Shown one piece after another: positions 31,067-39,872 of a DNA stretch of 64,000 nt. The notes under the pieces were generated by a model. That model ran no database searches and was not told the DNA's origin. It was given only the letters and a program-made list of their open reading frames with translations. The translations under genes and the position numbers were made by a program. Positions within the stretch are counted from its first letter, which is position 1. Each line of letters begins with the position of its first letter. The stretch covers positions 806,001 to 870,000 of the forward strand of contig NZ_JMJJ01000005.1 of assembly GCF_000710035.2 (NCBI RefSeq). Reading direction: 5' to 3'. This DNA is from Pantoea ananatis LMG 2665. Its GTDB lineage: Bacteria; Pseudomonadota; Gammaproteobacteria; Enterobacterales; Enterobacteriaceae.

Positions 31067-31308
31067 GGAGGGGTAAATCGCGCCAGCCAAATAAGGCGCA
31101 AATGATAGCACAATGTTGCAGTGTGCCGAAGACCGTGCGCAGCCCCTTTCCCACTGAGGTTAGATATTCGTGCTTTTCACGACGTTAAGCGGACAAAAAG
31201 CGCACCACAGCAAAATGTTGTAACTTTTGTTAGCTGTTGTAGAAACAATTTCGCGAGCCAAAAAACGACTACGCTTATAACGCATTTGCACTGTTACCAG
31301 GAGAAAAC

Positions 31309-32241
31309 ATGAAGCCTTCATCAAGCACCAGTCAGGGACCTAACGACGTAGACAGCGAAGAGAAAGAACAGGGCAAAGAGGATATTGAAGTGGATGAAGA
31401 CGCCCTGCCCTCTCGCGCCGCCGCTATCCATGAGGAGATTCGTCAGGACGGGGAAAAAGAGCTGGAACGTGACGGCATGGCGCTGCTGTGGTCAGCTATC
31501 GCTGCCGGGCTGTCGATGGGCGCCTCGCTGATGGCTAAGGGCATTTTTCAGGTGCATCTGGATGGCGTGCCCGGCGCGTTTTTACTGGAAAATCTTGGCT
31601 ACACCTTTGGCTTTGTGATTGTGATTATGGCACGGCAGCAACTTTTCACTGAAAACACCGTGACCGCCGTCCTGCCCTTTATGCACAAACCCACCATGAG
31701 CAATCTTGGCTTATTGCTTCGCCTGTGGGGCATTGTGCTGCTGGGTAATCTTATCGGGACAGCGTTCGCGGCCCTGGCGTTTACTGAAATGCCGATTTTT
31801 GATGAAGCCACCCGACAGGCCTTTACCGACATCAGCATGAAGGTAATGGAACATACGCCGGGGGAGATGTTTGCGAATGCGGTGATTTCAGGTTGGATCA
31901 TTGCCACCATGGTCTGGATGTTCCCCTATGCCGGTGCCGCCAAGCTGTTTGTCATTGTGATGATGACCTGGCTGGTCGCGCTGGGCGATCTGGCGCATAT
32001 CGTGGTGGGTTCCGTCGAAGTACTTTACCTGGTATTTAACGGCAGCATTCCCTGGACCGAGTTTCTCTGGCCCTTTGCTATCCCGACGCTGTTGGGCAAT
32101 CTGACGGGCGGTACGTTGATTTTCGCCCTGATCAGCCATGCGCAGATTCGCAATGATATGGGCGAAGCTGCCCAGGCAAAGGCGAAAGCGGAACGACGTA
32201 AAGCGGAGAAAAAACGTCAGCAACAACAAGAAGAACGCTAA
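31309..32241 (+). CDS. yfdC: Formate/nitrite transporter family protein YfdC
   Basis: This inner-membrane channel-like protein of the FocA/NirC family has 310 residues, the same length as E. coli YfdC. It has a long acidic N-terminal tail (about 1-55), six membrane segments and a basic C-terminal tail. The family pore segment GMALLWSAIAAGLSMGASLM and MARQQLFTENTVTAVLP are conserved. The start has AGGAG upstream. The substrate is not established. It sits immediately before argW, as in E. coli. Confidence 0.95.
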   Translation: MKPSSSTSQGPNDVDSEEKEQGKEDIEVDEDALPSRAAAIHEEIRQDGEKELERDGMALLWSAIAAGLSMGASLMAKGIFQVHLDGVPGAFLLENLGYTFGFVIVIMARQQLFTENTVTAVLPFMHKPTMSNLGLLLRLWGIVLLGNLIGTAFAALAFTEMPIFDEATRQAFTDISMKVMEHTPGEMFANAVISGWIIATMVWMFPYAGAAKLFVIVMMTWLVALGDLAHIVVGSVEVLYLVFNGSIPWTEFLWPFAIPTLLGNLTGGTLIFALISHAQIRNDMGEAAQAKAKAERRKAEKKRQQQQEER

Positions 32242-32300
32242 ATTGCTGACAGAATGAGCAAACGCGCGGCGGTGTAGTGAATCCTGCCGCCTAACTGCGG

Positions 32301-32306
32301 TATACT
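32301..32306 (+). promoter_or_regulatory. -10 element of argW
   Basis: TATACT is followed by a GC-rich discriminator (GCGCTGGC), placing the start at or just before the tRNA 5' end. This is typical of stringently controlled tRNA promoters. No good -35 is visible. Confidence 0.45.
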
Positions 32307-32314
32307 GCGCTGGC

Positions 32315-32389
32315 GTCTCCTTAGTTAAATGGATATAACGAGCCCCTCCTAAGGGCTAGTTGCAGGTTCGATTCCTGCAGGGGACACCA
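32315..32389 (+). tRNA. argW: tRNA-Arg (anticodon CCU)
   Basis: This 75-base gene includes an encoded CCA. The acceptor GTCTCCT pairs with AGGGGAC, with one T-G pair. The anticodon stem AGCCC/GGGCT encloses loop CTCCTAA, with anticodon CCT at 32348-32350. The T arm is GCAGGTTCGATTCCTGC. It is almost identical to E. coli argW, which reads the rare AGG codon and is a known prophage integration site. An AT-rich, gene-poor segment begins right after it. Confidence 0.98.
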
Positions 32390-32672
32390 TGTATGCCTTT
32401 CTTCAAGTCTACTTAACCTCATTTTAGACATTCATCTGAACCCTTCTTCCTTCAGTTAAGCTACTAAAAACTTAGATGTGTCTTCATAAACAACATCAGG
32501 CCACTTACATGACGAAGCGTTAAAGACGAATCAATCTCTCCTGTCCTTCGCTACGTCAAATCCCGGGTTCATTGCCCCCTCTTCTTCAAACCTTGCTTTG
32601 GATGTATTTGTTTTGTTTCTTAACCCACGCTACTTTAATATTCGATAAATCCTGCTAAACAAAGGTATCGTT
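32390..32672. other. AT-rich spacer between argW and the DUF4225-like gene
   Basis: This stretch of 283 bases shows no coding potential and no integrase remnant that I can recognise. I looked for a second copy of the 3' end of argW here and further down and saw none. Confidence 0.5.
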
Positions 32673-33491
32673 ATGGACAACTACTGGGACAGAAACAGGC
32701 AATCAAGCTACTTTCTGACTATGGCAAGCCTGGAGGCCAACCACTTAGTCAATGTGGCAACATCCCTCTCACAGTTCCATCTCAAGGATGCCCTTGTTCG
32801 CCTGAAGTTTCAGGATGAAGTGCGAGAGTTTAGCCGCTCGCAGCTTCAAACCATCCGCACTGCTACCTCGGATGACAAATGTCAGGAGTGCATCCAAAAT
32901 CTCAAGCAGGAAACCCAAAACTTGAAGATTCAAGACAGGATGCTCAGAACAGGAGAAGCTGTCGTATCGTCTTCTGTGCAGTTTTACCATGACCATGAAA
33001 AAGTCATTGGGTATGTCATTGACGGTATCGGCGTCGTGCTGAGTGGCATGCAAATTGTTGCAGGGGTTGGTCTAATCGTAGGCTCTGTAACAACAGGCAA
33101 TGTTATCGGAGTAGTGGCAGGCTCAGCCCTGGTGATGAATGGTGTGGGTTCTGGGATTGAGAGTATAGGTAAGCTAAGTGGTGTGCCTCACCCATCTAAC
33201 CCAGTAAGAGATAAATATGAAGACGCAGCCGATTTTCTCGGTTTTGATAAGCGCTTAGGATTGTTAACCTACCAGGTCGTGGACCTGACAACATCATACT
33301 ATGGCCTTTTCAAGCTTACCCTAAAACCTGAAGCATGGAGGTTATACAAATATCTACCAACCGATCACTATCGCAAAGTCCAGCTTCTGAGTAAACCAGC
33401 ACTCGCTCTCAAAGGTTTGGGTGCTATACACAAGGGAACTGGAATAGGTATGAACCTTTACCAAATGAAAAACAATCCTGCACAGAACTAA
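32673..33491 (+). CDS. DUF4225-like protein, possible membrane-active toxin
   Basis: This 272-residue protein resembles DUF4225 proteins as I remember them: an N-terminal helical region with MASLEANHLVNVATSL and a TSDDKCQECI cysteine pair. A glycine-rich hydrophobic stretch follows at about 112-168 (IGVVLSGMQIVAGVGLIVGS, then VIGVVAGSALVMNG). The tail has FLGFDKRLGLLTYQVVDLTT and LKPEAWRLYKYLPTDHYRKV. There is no signal peptide. The hydrophobic stretch could insert into a membrane. From memory, DUF4225 also occurs as the C-terminal part of some polymorphic toxins; a toxin role is therefore inference. It overlaps the convergent small membrane gene by four bases. GC content is well below the flanks. 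Confidence 0.7.
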   Translation: MDNYWDRNRQSSYFLTMASLEANHLVNVATSLSQFHLKDALVRLKFQDEVREFSRSQLQTIRTATSDDKCQECIQNLKQETQNLKIQDRMLRTGEAVVSSSVQFYHDHEKVIGYVIDGIGVVLSGMQIVAGVGLIVGSVTTGNVIGVVAGSALVMNGVGSGIESIGKLSGVPHPSNPVRDKYEDAADFLGFDKRLGLLTYQVVDLTTSYYGLFKLTLKPEAWRLYKYLPTDHYRKVQLLSKPALALKGLGAIHKGTGIGMNLYQMKNNPAQN

Positions 33492-33811
33492 TGTTTATTC
33501 TTCCTGATAAATTTGTATGATTTCCAGGCTAAGTTAAGAGGCGTGACGAAATACACCACGAAGAAAGCGAAAGTCAGGACGATGATGTATGGGATGGCAT
33601 TTGAAGAGTCTGCATTAAAAATGCCGTTCAATCCAATTAGAGCCAAAATAACCAGAGCAATGACCCCTCCCCAAAAGCGTTTGCTAAGATCAATCACGAG
33701 ACTCTGAAGTGTTTCTTTTTTAGATTCATCTTTGTTAATGATGCTTTTGAGTTTACCGATATTCTTGGCAGAAAAACCGTTATCGAGAAGTTTTTGCTCA
33801 AAATCGTTCAT
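33488..33811 (-). CDS. Small two-helix membrane protein, possible immunity protein
   Basis: This 107-residue protein has a charged N-terminal half (MNDFEQKLLDNGFSAKNIGK). Two membrane helices follow, at about 47-64 and 74-92, and the C terminus is basic. I do not recognise a family. Its size, topology and end-to-end overlap with the DUF4225-like gene fit an immunity protein against a membrane-acting toxin. However, the convergent orientation is unusual for such pairs, and no homology supports the role. It shares the low GC of its neighbour, so the two were probably acquired together. Confidence 0.6.
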   Translation of the reverse strand: MNDFEQKLLDNGFSAKNIGKLKSIINKDESKKETLQSLVIDLSKRFWGGVIALVILALIGLNGIFNADSSNAIPYIIVLTFAFFVVYFVTPLNLAWKSYKFIRKNKH

Positions 33812-34568
33812 TCAGTGCGCCCTGAGTCGATATGGTATTAAATTTATCATATCATAGCTTAAAGTTAAGATGCCACATGTTCTGTTGACGGAGAATTATC
33901 ATCGAATTCTTTTATAGGAGTAATCCAGCACAGCAATCATATATCAATGTATTTAAAGAAACATATCACTCCCAAGCTCTTTTCTTTACGTCAAATCATT
34001 GCTTTTAATAAAGATTGAAAATTAAAAAATAGATATAACCTGGTTGCTTTATAAAAATTCAGCACATCCAGGGCAACTTTTCAGATCGTTTCAGACAGAA
34101 TGAAAACCTTGCCTGAACAAAAAAACCATGACACTCATCACACAATTAAGATATAGCCACCAAGCTAAAACCTTCTCAAAAATATCTAAAGATAGAGAAT
34201 GTCAGAATATTTTTCGCTTTTCCTTTTTCACCCTTAATGAGTTTCAAATTGAAATTAGCATATAAAAAAGAAAATATTTTTCGGCATGCATATATAAAAC
34301 TTAAATGTAATAATAAAAAATAGCACCATTTAAAAAATCATTTACGTTAAACATCTTTTCGCTTATGCGTACAAATTACATCCTTTGGAAATACACTTTT
34401 ATCAAATCAGAATTCACTATCCAAATATTCTCTTCATTGTAAAAACCTTGCACTACCTTCGTCCAATTCAAACATCGAGATTATTTTGATTTCAAAGCAG
34501 TATTTTGCTTCGACGTTCTAAAGGTGCTTCCCAATGAAAAACACCTTCAGGTGCGCTATTCGATCATA
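33812..34568. other. AT-rich intergenic region without a recognisable gene
   Basis: About 757 bases at roughly 30% GC, with many A and T runs. No open frame of protein-like composition, no RNA gene and no repeat with argW was found. It probably marks the distal part of an acquired segment or a decayed gene. Confidence 0.55.
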
Positions 34569-35282
34569 TTACATGGCTGTTTGATTACGTATTGTACTAA
34601 AAATATCCGGCCGATTAAGGTTAATATAATCGACGCCCGCCGCCGCGATTTCCTGATGAATTGCTATGTCGTCACCACCGTAATAAACCATGATTTCAAG
34701 CTCGGCCTGACGGCTCGCTTCAAGGATGGCTCGATTACGCATCTGTTCTACGCTCAACTCAATGAGCGATGCATGATGGACGGTTCTCACAAGAGAGGGC
34801 GACATCGCGATATCAAGGGTGATCATTTTACGAAAGTCCGGCGCGGCGGCCTGAAGACCGCGGCGCATTTCCTCGGAAAACGAAAAGAAGAATGTGTCAC
34901 GGACCATACCGAGATCCCGTACCAATGCAGCTACTTTAGCCGGATCGCAGTATTTCAGCTCGATATAAACGCCCGCACGACCGCGCAAATGCTCAAGATA
35001 AGCATCAAGCCGCGGCACCATGGCACCTTTAAAGCGCTCGTCGAACCCGCTTCCTGCATCCAGCGCATCGATATCGCGCGATAAAGCATGACCCACAGGG
35101 CCGGTGCCGTTAGTGGTACGATCCAGCGTTTCATCATGGATAACGTAGAGCACGCCATCGGCACTTTCTCGCACATCCAGCTCAATGTAATCAGCCCCCT
35201 GTTCCAGCGCCAGGTCTGCGGAAAAGAAGGTGTTCTCTGGCGCGAAATGGTTGGCGCCACGGTGTGAGACGATTCGGGTCAT
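34569..35282 (-). CDS. Glycerophosphodiester phosphodiesterase family protein
   Basis: This 237-residue TIM-barrel GDPD hydrolyses a glycerophosphodiester to glycerol 3-phosphate and an alcohol. The catalytic residues are visible: HRGANHFAPENT near the N terminus, ELDVRESADGVLYVIHDETLDRTTNG around 38-60, and VYIELKYC in the middle. There is no signal peptide, so it is a cytoplasmic UgpQ-like enzyme acting after import. It starts 15 bases after the ABC ATPase gene and is the last gene of that operon, which suggests the transporter brings in its substrate. Confidence 0.88.
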   Translation of the reverse strand: MTRIVSHRGANHFAPENTFFSADLALEQGADYIELDVRESADGVLYVIHDETLDRTTNGTGPVGHALSRDIDALDAGSGFDERFKGAMVPRLDAYLEHLRGRAGVYIELKYCDPAKVAALVRDLGMVRDTFFFSFSEEMRRGLQAAAPDFRKMITLDIAMSPSLVRTVHHASLIELSVEQMRNRAILEASRQAELEIMVYYGGDDIAIHQEIAAAGVDYINLNRPDIFSTIRNQTAM

Positions 35283-35297
35283 TAGGGTAATTTCCTG

Positions 35298-36407
35298 TTA
35301 GCTGGCAGCATGGACATGTTTGCCGGGATGGCAGAATACGGAGAGGTTGGCATGAAGATCGACGATGCGTTTACCGGACAAATTAAAAATCAGGGTCAGC
35401 GCGGATTGGCATGCGATACCGATTCGGGAACCGGGCGCATGACGCACTGCTTCACCGTATTCCAGTGCATGGAGCCTGCCGGCTGGCGTGTCGATCGTGT
35501 AAAACACTTCGCGTCCCATCGGCTCAACGGTCATCACCTCTCCACATAGCGGCGCATCATCAGGGGCAACCAGGCTGATATCCTCTGGACGCAGACCAAA
35601 ACAGACGGGGCCATCGTATCCGTGATTCAGTTCGAGTGACATTTGTCCCAGTTGCAGGAAGCGCCCCAGGGCTTGCCCCTTCACCAGATTCATGGGCGGC
35701 GAGCCGATAAATCCTGCCACAAAGAGATCGTCAGGACGTCGGTAAAGATCCTCGGGCGTACCGATCTGGACGATTTCGCCCTGATTCATACAGATAATCC
35801 GATCGGCCATGGTGATGGCTTCCATCTGGTCATGAGTGACGATCAAGGTGGTGAAGCCAAGACGTTTCTGAAGGTTCTTAAGCTCTGTCCGCATGGTGAT
35901 ACGGAGTGTTGCATCAAGGTTAGAAAGGGGTTCGTCAAGTAACAGGATATTCGGTTCCTTGACCAGGGCGCGAGCCAGCGCCACGCGCTGCTGCTGCCCA
36001 CCTGAAAGCTGCGACGGACGTCGATCGAGTAGTGCGCTGATTTGTACAAGACTGGCCGCTTCTTCCACGCGCCTGGCGATTTGATCTCTATCTAATTTTT
36101 TAAAGCGCAACGGAAACGCGATGTTCTCACGCACCGTCAAATTCGGGTAAAGCGCATAAGACTGAAAGACGATACCGACATTACGATCGCGGGCATCAAT
36201 GCGATTCACATTGTGACCGTCAAACGCGATCTCACCACTGCTCGGCGCATAAAGCCCCGCCAGCAGAAACAGCGTCGTTGATTTACCACATCCAGATGGC
36301 CCGAGGATGGCGACGAATTCGCCGTTCTCAATGGTAAGATTGATCGGTTTCAGGACCTGGGTCTCGCCCCAGTTTTTGGTGACATTGTTGAGAGTGATCG
36401 AGGCCAT
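35298..36407 (-). CDS. ABC transporter ATP-binding protein, UgpC/MalK type
   Basis: This is the 369-residue ATPase of a carbohydrate-type (CUT1) importer. Walker A is GPSGCGKSTTLFLLAGL, the signature is LSGGQQQRVALARALV, and Walker B is ILLLDEPLSNLD with the H-loop in IVTHDQMEA. The C-terminal half is the MalK-like TOBE regulatory domain (FGLRPEDISLV). It follows the second permease gene by five bases. It could energise glycerophosphodiester or sugar uptake. Confidence 0.92.
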   Translation of the reverse strand: MASITLNNVTKNWGETQVLKPINLTIENGEFVAILGPSGCGKSTTLFLLAGLYAPSSGEIAFDGHNVNRIDARDRNVGIVFQSYALYPNLTVRENIAFPLRFKKLDRDQIARRVEEAASLVQISALLDRRPSQLSGGQQQRVALARALVKEPNILLLDEPLSNLDATLRITMRTELKNLQKRLGFTTLIVTHDQMEAITMADRIICMNQGEIVQIGTPEDLYRRPDDLFVAGFIGSPPMNLVKGQALGRFLQLGQMSLELNHGYDGPVCFGLRPEDISLVAPDDAPLCGEVMTVEPMGREVFYTIDTPAGRLHALEYGEAVRHAPGSRIGIACQSALTLIFNLSGKRIVDLHANLSVFCHPGKHVHAAS

Positions 36408-36412
36408 GACAA

Positions 36413-37477
36413 TTATCCCTTAATACCGCCAAAACTCATTTGGGTGATGTATTTCTGCGTGAAGGTGTAGAGAACGAGCACGGGGAGCAGGTAAATAATG
36501 CCGACGGCGGCGATCATGCCGTAATCCGCGCCGGTATTGTCCTGTGCAACAAAGAAGAGGTAGAGGCTCATCGTCATCTGGCTTTTGTCGATGAGTAATG
36601 TCTGAACAAAGACGTACTCCTCCCAACCGCGCAGAAAGGTAAAGGTGGCGATCGCAATCAGTCCGCTGCGCACCTGGGGCAACACCACCATGCGGAAGGC
36701 CTGAAAACGGGTGGCACCATCAGTCACCGCACTCATCTCAATATCCCAGGGCACGCCGTCAAAAAAGCCTTTAAGAATAAAGATCGCATAGGGCAGTTCC
36801 AGCGCACTCATGACCATCACCACGCCGGAGAGATGGTTGAGCAGGCCCATATAGTGGAGCTGGATAAAGATGGCGATGGTGAGTGCCAGCGCGGGGAAAG
36901 CATGTAACAGCAGCAAACCGCGAAGAAAATTTTCCCGGCCGGCAAAGGCAAAGCGGGATAGCGCGTAGGCTGCTGGCGTGGCGACGATCGTCACAATCAG
37001 CGTCTGAGAGACGGCAAAGATCAGGGAGCTGCCCAGTGCCGTCCAGACCGACGGCATCAGATCCACACGCGTTGTGCCGGTATTCGCGATATCCCGCAGC
37101 CAGAGAAACCGGTAGTTGTGCAACGTCAGATAGGGCATCAGAAAGATCATCACGAGGAGCAGCACGGTGATGCCGAGCGCACTCCAGGACAATACCGGCC
37201 TGCGCAAGCGCTCTGCCATAAAAGCAAGCACGATCGCGCCGAGATAAGCCACGCCCGCAATGGCGCTGGTGCGCCAAAGAACAAGCCGACTGATAGATGC
37301 ATCAGAGGTGGTCAGGGATTTCGCAAGAAGCCAGAGGTAAGGCAGCAGGATCGGAACCGAAATCAGCGTCAGGAAGAGAATGACCACAGAAAGGAAGCCG
37401 ACACGATTGACGGTACCTCTGCGTTCAAGACGGGCCCATTTCGATGTGGCAACCGATGTGGTTTGGACGAGTGACAT
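36413..37477 (-). CDS. ABC transporter permease, UgpE/MalG type with an extra membrane insertion
   Basis: This is the second permease of the importer, 354 residues from the ATG at 37477, which overlaps the stop of the first permease as TGATG and follows GAGG. The EAA loop is visible (VTDGATRFQAFRMVVLPQV). Most MalG/UgpE proteins are about 280 residues. Here roughly 70 residues with two extra hydrophobic segments (about 68-85 and 95-115) lie between the first membrane helix and the conserved domain. The upstream in-frame codons before 37477 are not supported. Confidence 0.9.
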   Translation of the reverse strand: MSLVQTTSVATSKWARLERRGTVNRVGFLSVVILFLTLISVPILLPYLWLLAKSLTTSDASISRLVLWRTSAIAGVAYLGAIVLAFMAERLRRPVLSWSALGITVLLLVMIFLMPYLTLHNYRFLWLRDIANTGTTRVDLMPSVWTALGSSLIFAVSQTLIVTIVATPAAYALSRFAFAGRENFLRGLLLLHAFPALALTIAIFIQLHYMGLLNHLSGVVMVMSALELPYAIFILKGFFDGVPWDIEMSAVTDGATRFQAFRMVVLPQVRSGLIAIATFTFLRGWEEYVFVQTLLIDKSQMTMSLYLFFVAQDNTGADYGMIAAVGIIYLLPVLVLYTFTQKYITQMSFGGIKG

Positions 37478-38391
37478 CACAATACCTCGATTTTCGGCGC
37501 GGCGAATGTCGCGCGCATATTGCTGACACGCCACTGTATTAAGGTCGCGGCGACGCCGATCACCATCAACCCCAGCGCCAGGGCCGCACCATAGGCATAA
37601 GCACCATTTTCAAAGGCACGACGGTAGATGTAGAGCGCATAAGGTGTGGAGTCGTAAACGGGACCGCCCCCGGTGATGAGCAGAATGTATTCGTAGGTCG
37701 TCATCAGGGAGAGCCCCTGATAGATCGTAATAAATCGAATGGGCTGAGACAGCGCGGGGGCCACAACATAACGCAGCACGCCCCACTCGCTCGCCCCATC
37801 TATCCGTGCCGCATTGGCAAGATGTGAAGGGATGGAACGAATCGCTGACGTCAGAATGACCATGGCAAAGGATGCGCCGACCAGGCCATTTGCCACCACG
37901 ATCAGAAACAAGGGGAAATCATTGCGCAGATTCATCGGCTGCAGCCCGAAGGAACCCGTTATCTGATTAAGCAAACCGGACGGCGTGGGATCGGCCACCC
38001 ATATCCACAGAATGCTGTAGAGCACGGCCGGTGACATGCGCGGCAAAAGCCAGAGACCGCGAAACAGATTCCCGAGTCGGTCAGGGATTGTCGTTGATGT
38101 GATAGCCAGCAGCGCACCCAGCCCGACATTGAAAAGAAACAGCGTCGCCGTTACATAAATCAGCGTTGTTAGTAGCACGCCAGGAATACGCGCATCACGC
38201 GACACAATCCGCTCAAAGTTATGCAGTGTAAATTGACCGACCCGAAGATTCGCGCCCATATCGGTAAAGGCGATAACGGTATTGACGATGATGGGCGCCA
38301 GGAAAAAAACGACCAACAGCGCGATAGCGGGCGCGAGATAGAAGACGGGCCGGGCGGGTCGGTGCGCCCGTGGCTGGAACTGCGACATCAT
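37477..38391 (-). CDS. ABC transporter permease, UgpA/MalF type
   Basis: This is the first permease of the CUT1-type importer, 304 residues with six membrane segments. It starts MMSQFQPRAHRPARPVFYLAP; either of the two ATG codons may be used. The EAA loop is visible as ARIDGASEWGVLRYVVAPAL. It lies 44 bases after the binding-protein gene in the same direction and is translationally coupled to the next permease. Confidence 0.92.
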   Translation of the reverse strand: MMSQFQPRAHRPARPVFYLAPAIALLVVFFLAPIIVNTVIAFTDMGANLRVGQFTLHNFERIVSRDARIPGVLLTTLIYVTATLFLFNVGLGALLAITSTTIPDRLGNLFRGLWLLPRMSPAVLYSILWIWVADPTPSGLLNQITGSFGLQPMNLRNDFPLFLIVVANGLVGASFAMVILTSAIRSIPSHLANAARIDGASEWGVLRYVVAPALSQPIRFITIYQGLSLMTTYEYILLITGGGPVYDSTPYALYIYRRAFENGAYAYGAALALGLMVIGVAATLIQWRVSNMRATFAAPKIEVL

Positions 38392-38435
38392 CTCACCTCC
38401 CTCAATATTAACGATCGCATTGGGCGGGCTAAACC

Positions 38436-39812
38436 CTATTTGCTGGCAACGGACGAACGGATTTCTATATCGTCGCCGAACTGCAGTTCTAACTCTTCAG
38501 CGATAAAATCCACGGCCTGTTTTGCGGTCATTTTCCCTGTTTCCACGGCCTGAAGGCCGCTGAACAGTACCTTGTTGTAGCTGCCAAACTGCGTCTGATT
38601 GGGCACGAACTTCGCATGCGCCATCATGGGCGAGGCAGCAGACAACACCCAGTTATCCCGGTATTTCGGCATCGCCGTTTGCGCGTTGCTGATGGCGGTG
38701 TGATAGGAGGTTACGGCATGTTCGTTGTTAAAATAGGGCAACGTTGCCAGTGCCACGAGTTCGGCAGCGATGTCGGCATTTTTACTTTTGGCATTCACCG
38801 TATAGAGAAGCGGATGCGACAGGTTTGAGGGCTGGCCGCCCTTTTTGGCCGCGGGAGCAGGAATCCAGCCTATCTTATGAAAATAACCGTCTTTGTCCGA
38901 CGGCCAGACGGCCCCATTTTTGTCACCCAGTTGCCAGGCTACCGCCCAAACGCCCTGGTGGAAAATAAACGCCTTCTCCTGCTTGAACGCACCCTGAATG
39001 GCATCCCAGCTCATCGCCGTATTATCGACAGGCGTAACGCCCTGCTTAGCATTACGCGCATACCAGCCAAGGGCGTCGGCCATTTCCGCTTTGGGGAAGA
39101 TGAGTTTGCCGGTCTTCTCATCCATAAATTTCACGCCGTATGACTGAAAAACCATAAGATAATCAATACCCACGTTCGGGCGGTGCAGCATGCCATACTG
39201 GGCCGCTTTACCGTCCACGACCTCTTTGGCCAGCGCAGTCAGATCGTCAAGCGTAAAATCACCGGATTCCACCCTGGCAGGGATAGCGTTAATAAAAGCT
39301 TCATCCTTGCCGATTTTTCTCAACATATCTTTGTTGTAGAAAAACATGCGTATTTCGGCATCCTGCGGTATGCCATAAATCTTGCCATCGTTTGCTTTTG
39401 CTGCATCCCACAGCACAGGCAGGATATCGCTGTAGACCCACGGCGCAGCAGCGATCTTATCGTTCATTTGCAAGGCATAACCGTCCTTAGCAAACTGGCC
39501 AATCCACTCATGAGGCAGTACATAGATATCCGGCCCCTGCCCGACGGACATCGCCTTCAGCATGTCCATCGCGAAGTCGTCCCAGCCTTTGACCGCACTG
39601 CTGTTGGCCTGAATCACAATATGTTTATCGACACCCGCAGCCTTGAATTGCTTGTTCATGATGTCGGCGGCATCTTCAATATTGGTGATGCGGTTGGGTG
39701 CGCTGCGCTCAGCAAGCGTGGAGAGTTTGATGGTGATCTCTTCGGCATGGGCAATGCCGACACAGAGCGCGGAAATCATTACGCTTGCCAGGAGAGTGCG
39801 TTTTTTCGACAT
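38436..39812 (-). CDS. Extracellular solute-binding protein, family 1 (sugar/glycerophosphodiester type)
   Basis: This is the periplasmic receptor of the ABC importer, 458 residues. The signal peptide covers about 1-23 (ends GIAHA/EEIT). The family-1 binding-protein features are GPDIYVLPHEWIGQFAKDGY, YGIPQDAEIRMFFYNKDMLRK and FIFHQGVWAVAWQLG. It is the first gene of the operon that ends with the GDPD gene and is divergent from a ROK regulator. A ROK partner points to a sugar-containing ligand, and GDPD to a glycerophosphodiester. A glycosyl-glycerol phosphodiester would fit both, but this is inference. Confidence 0.9.
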   Translation of the reverse strand: MSKKRTLLASVMISALCVGIAHAEEITIKLSTLAERSAPNRITNIEDAADIMNKQFKAAGVDKHIVIQANSSAVKGWDDFAMDMLKAMSVGQGPDIYVLPHEWIGQFAKDGYALQMNDKIAAAPWVYSDILPVLWDAAKANDGKIYGIPQDAEIRMFFYNKDMLRKIGKDEAFINAIPARVESGDFTLDDLTALAKEVVDGKAAQYGMLHRPNVGIDYLMVFQSYGVKFMDEKTGKLIFPKAEMADALGWYARNAKQGVTPVDNTAMSWDAIQGAFKQEKAFIFHQGVWAVAWQLGDKNGAVWPSDKDGYFHKIGWIPAPAAKKGGQPSNLSHPLLYTVNAKSKNADIAAELVALATLPYFNNEHAVTSYHTAISNAQTAMPKYRDNWVLSAASPMMAHAKFVPNQTQFGSYNKVLFSGLQAVETGKMTAKQAVDFIAEELELQFGDDIEIRSSVASK

Positions 39813-39835
39813 GGTTTTTATTCCCGTTGTACCTA

Positions 39836-39861
39836 TTATTTAAGTAAGTTAATTTATTTAA
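39836..39861. promoter_or_regulatory. Candidate operator: direct TTATTTAA repeats
   Basis: TTATTTAA occurs at 39836-39843 and 39854-39861, 18 bp apart, in the 60-base gap between the binding-protein gene and the ROK gene. AT-rich sites of this kind are usual for NagC/Mlc-type regulators. This is only a candidate. Confidence 0.45.
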
Positions 39862-39872
39862 ATGACAGGTTC

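Noticed and set aside
32567..32590. Resemblance of a GGTTCATTGCCCCC segment to the argW 3' end as an att repeat
   Set aside because: Only scattered bases agree; no continuous match of useful length was found.
39183..39872. Long upstream extension of the ROK regulator frame
   Set aside because: It is antisense to the solute-binding protein gene, and the ROK family starts with the HTH region after 39873.
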